DNA of 64,000 nt from Eutreptiella sp. 'Long Island Sound 2002' (lineage: Eukaryota; Euglenozoa; Euglenophyceae; Eutreptiales; Eutreptiaceae). The position numbers were made by a program, and so were the translations under genes. The stretch spans positions 58,793-122,792 of the forward strand of contig CAXIWF010000050.1 of assembly GCA_964036045.1 (NCBI GenBank). Direction: 5' to 3'. Numbering within the stretch: position 1 is the stretch's first letter; every line of letters begins with the position of its first letter. Positions 63,571 to 64,000 of this stretch are shown piece by piece. The notes below the pieces were generated by a model. That model ran no database searches. It was not told the DNA's origin and saw nothing but the letters and a program-made list of their open reading frames with translations.

Positions 63571-64000
63571 TATTGAGAATTTTCTGAGAATTTTCCGAGA
63601 ATTTTCCGAGAATTTTCCGAGAATTTTCCGAGAATTTTCCGAGAATTTTCCGAGAATTTTCCGAGAATTTTCCGAGAATTTTCCGAGAATTTTCCGAGAA
63701 TTTTCCGAGAATTTTCTGAGGATTTTCCGAGAATTTTCCGAGAATTTTCCGAGAATTTTCTGAGAATTTTCCGTCAATTTTCCGAGAATTTTCCGAGAAT
63801 TTTCCGAGAATTGTCTGAGAATTTTCCGAGAATTTTCCGAGAATTTTCTGAGAAATTTTCCGAGAATTTTCCGAGAGTTTTCCGAGATTTTCCCGAGAAT
63901 TTTCCGAGAATTTTCCGAGAATTTTCCGAGAATTTTCCGAGAATTTTCCGAGAATTTTCCGAGAATTTTCCGAGAATTTTCCGAGAACTTTCCGAGAATT
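63571..64000. repeat. TTATTGAG-bounded module, copy 8 (cut by window end)
   Basis: It opens with TTATTGAG at about 63,571 and has CTGAGGATT about 63,715, GTCAATT about 63,774, GTCTGAG about 63,812, GAGAGTTTT about 63,872 and GAGAACTTTCC about 63,984, then leaves the window. Unlike copies 1-3 and 5-7 it has no ATTCTCC palindrome pair and no TTTTTTCGAG between the opening unit and CTGAGGATT; that interval is all consensus. Confidence 0.8.

Larger units (their letters stand above)
1..64000. repeat. 11-bp tandem satellite array filling the window
   Basis: The sequence is a continuous tandem repetition of the 11-bp unit TTCCGAGAATT, about 5,800 units, with no interruption by unique sequence. The complementary-strand unit is AATTCTCGGAA. 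The consensus is 36% GC and has exactly one CpG per unit, so CpG observed/expected calculated from the consensus is about 2.75. Variant units are mostly 1-2 substitutions that keep the 11-bp phase; 10-bp units (for example around 24,295) and 12-bp units (for example 179-192, 318) occur sparsely. The array runs off both ends of the window. I do not recognise it as a named satellite. A role as heterochromatin or centromere-type satellite is inferred from size and homogeneity only. Confidence 0.99.
21900..64000. repeat. right HOR domain (4-7 kb higher-order repeats)
   Basis: From about 21.9 kb the monomer variants change. Units with ATTCTCC in pairs start at 21,967, TCGGGGAA at about 22,262, CCAGGAATT at about 22,348 and TTTTCGAGATTTTCC at about 22,678. 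All recur to the end of the window. CCAAGAA stands where the left domain has CCATGAA. Modules follow one another in a recurring order: palindrome/AAATTTCC module, one or two TCGGGG modules, TTATTGAG-bounded module, 660-bp module, CCTGAG-to-CGACGATT module. The spacing of the TTATTGAG-bounded module is about 6.9, 6.8, 4.2, 6.0, 5.1, 6.8 and 4.0 kb. The region 24.9-27.3 kb is the least regular part. Confidence 0.8.

Noticed and set aside
1-64000. Repeat protein family such as a surface, silk or antifreeze-like protein gene
   Set aside because: There is no 3-periodicity. Indels of one base and a period of 11 bp change the reading frame freely without altering the pattern, so there is no coding constraint.
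1-64000. CRISPR array or phage/plasmid iterons
   Set aside because: There are no unique spacers between repeats and no associated genes. The array is far longer than any iteron cluster.
1-64000. Telomeric repeat
   Set aside because: The 11-bp unit lacks the G-rich/C-rich strand bias and is rich in internal variants ordered into HORs, unlike telomere tracts.
1-64000. Assignment to a particular species or named satellite family
   Set aside because: No flanking unique sequence is present and I do not recognise the monomer. Naming one would be a guess.

Overview
The whole 64 kb window is one uninterrupted satellite DNA array. Its monomer is 11 bp, on the + strand TTCCGAGAATT (any rotation is equivalent), repeated about 5,800 times. 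I see no unique-sequence island, gene, RNA gene, transposon, CRISPR array or prokaryotic signal. This points to a eukaryotic heterochromatic region (pericentromeric, centromeric, subtelomeric or a knob-like block). The species cannot be read from the sequence and I do not recognise the monomer as a named satellite. Each consensus unit carries one CpG, and the commonest variant (CTGAG) and another common one (CCAAG) are the two deamination products of that CpG. This suggests, but does not prove, a genome that methylates CpG.

The array is not featureless. Variant monomers (CTGAG, CCAAG, CCGTCAA, CCGAGAT, CGACGATT, TTATTGAG, TTGCGAG, TCGGGG, CCAGG, ATTCTCC, 10-bp and 12-bp units and others) occur in fixed orders that recur, so the array has a multi-level higher-order repeat (HOR) structure. 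The left domain (about 1-21,900) holds short HORs: three successive copies of a 2.2-3.4 kb HOR (0.8-9.5 kb), then tandem duplications of 1.51 kb (9.5-12.5), 0.84 kb (13.2-14.9), 1.45 kb (14.2-17.1) and 1.73 kb (17.9-20.9). The right domain (about 21,900-64,000) uses a partly different module vocabulary. It has a 4-7 kb HOR and a large duplication: about 13 kb (27.9-41.0 kb) is repeated at 45.0-63.1 kb. The second copy contains a further internal 5.12 kb tandem duplication (46.34-51.45 repeated at 51.45-56.5). A 2.3 kb block at 42.7-45.0 repeats 33.5-35.8 kb.

The very long open frames on both strands (up to about 1,190 codons) are arithmetic artefacts. The 11-bp unit has no stop in any frame on either strand, and 11 is not a multiple of 3, so every frame cycles through the same 11-residue peptide every 33 bp. 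Apparent starts (nearly all TTG) and stops come only from variant units, often the same unit. None should be annotated as a gene.

Points worth following up are structural and regulatory. Every unit contains a TTCYNRGAA palindrome (STAT/GAS-type) and an nGAAnnTTCn pair (HSF-type). It also has an AATTTT tract repeated at near-helical spacing (predicted curved DNA). Sporadic variants create perfect 10-bp palindromes and 7-bp inverted repeats at conserved HOR positions.
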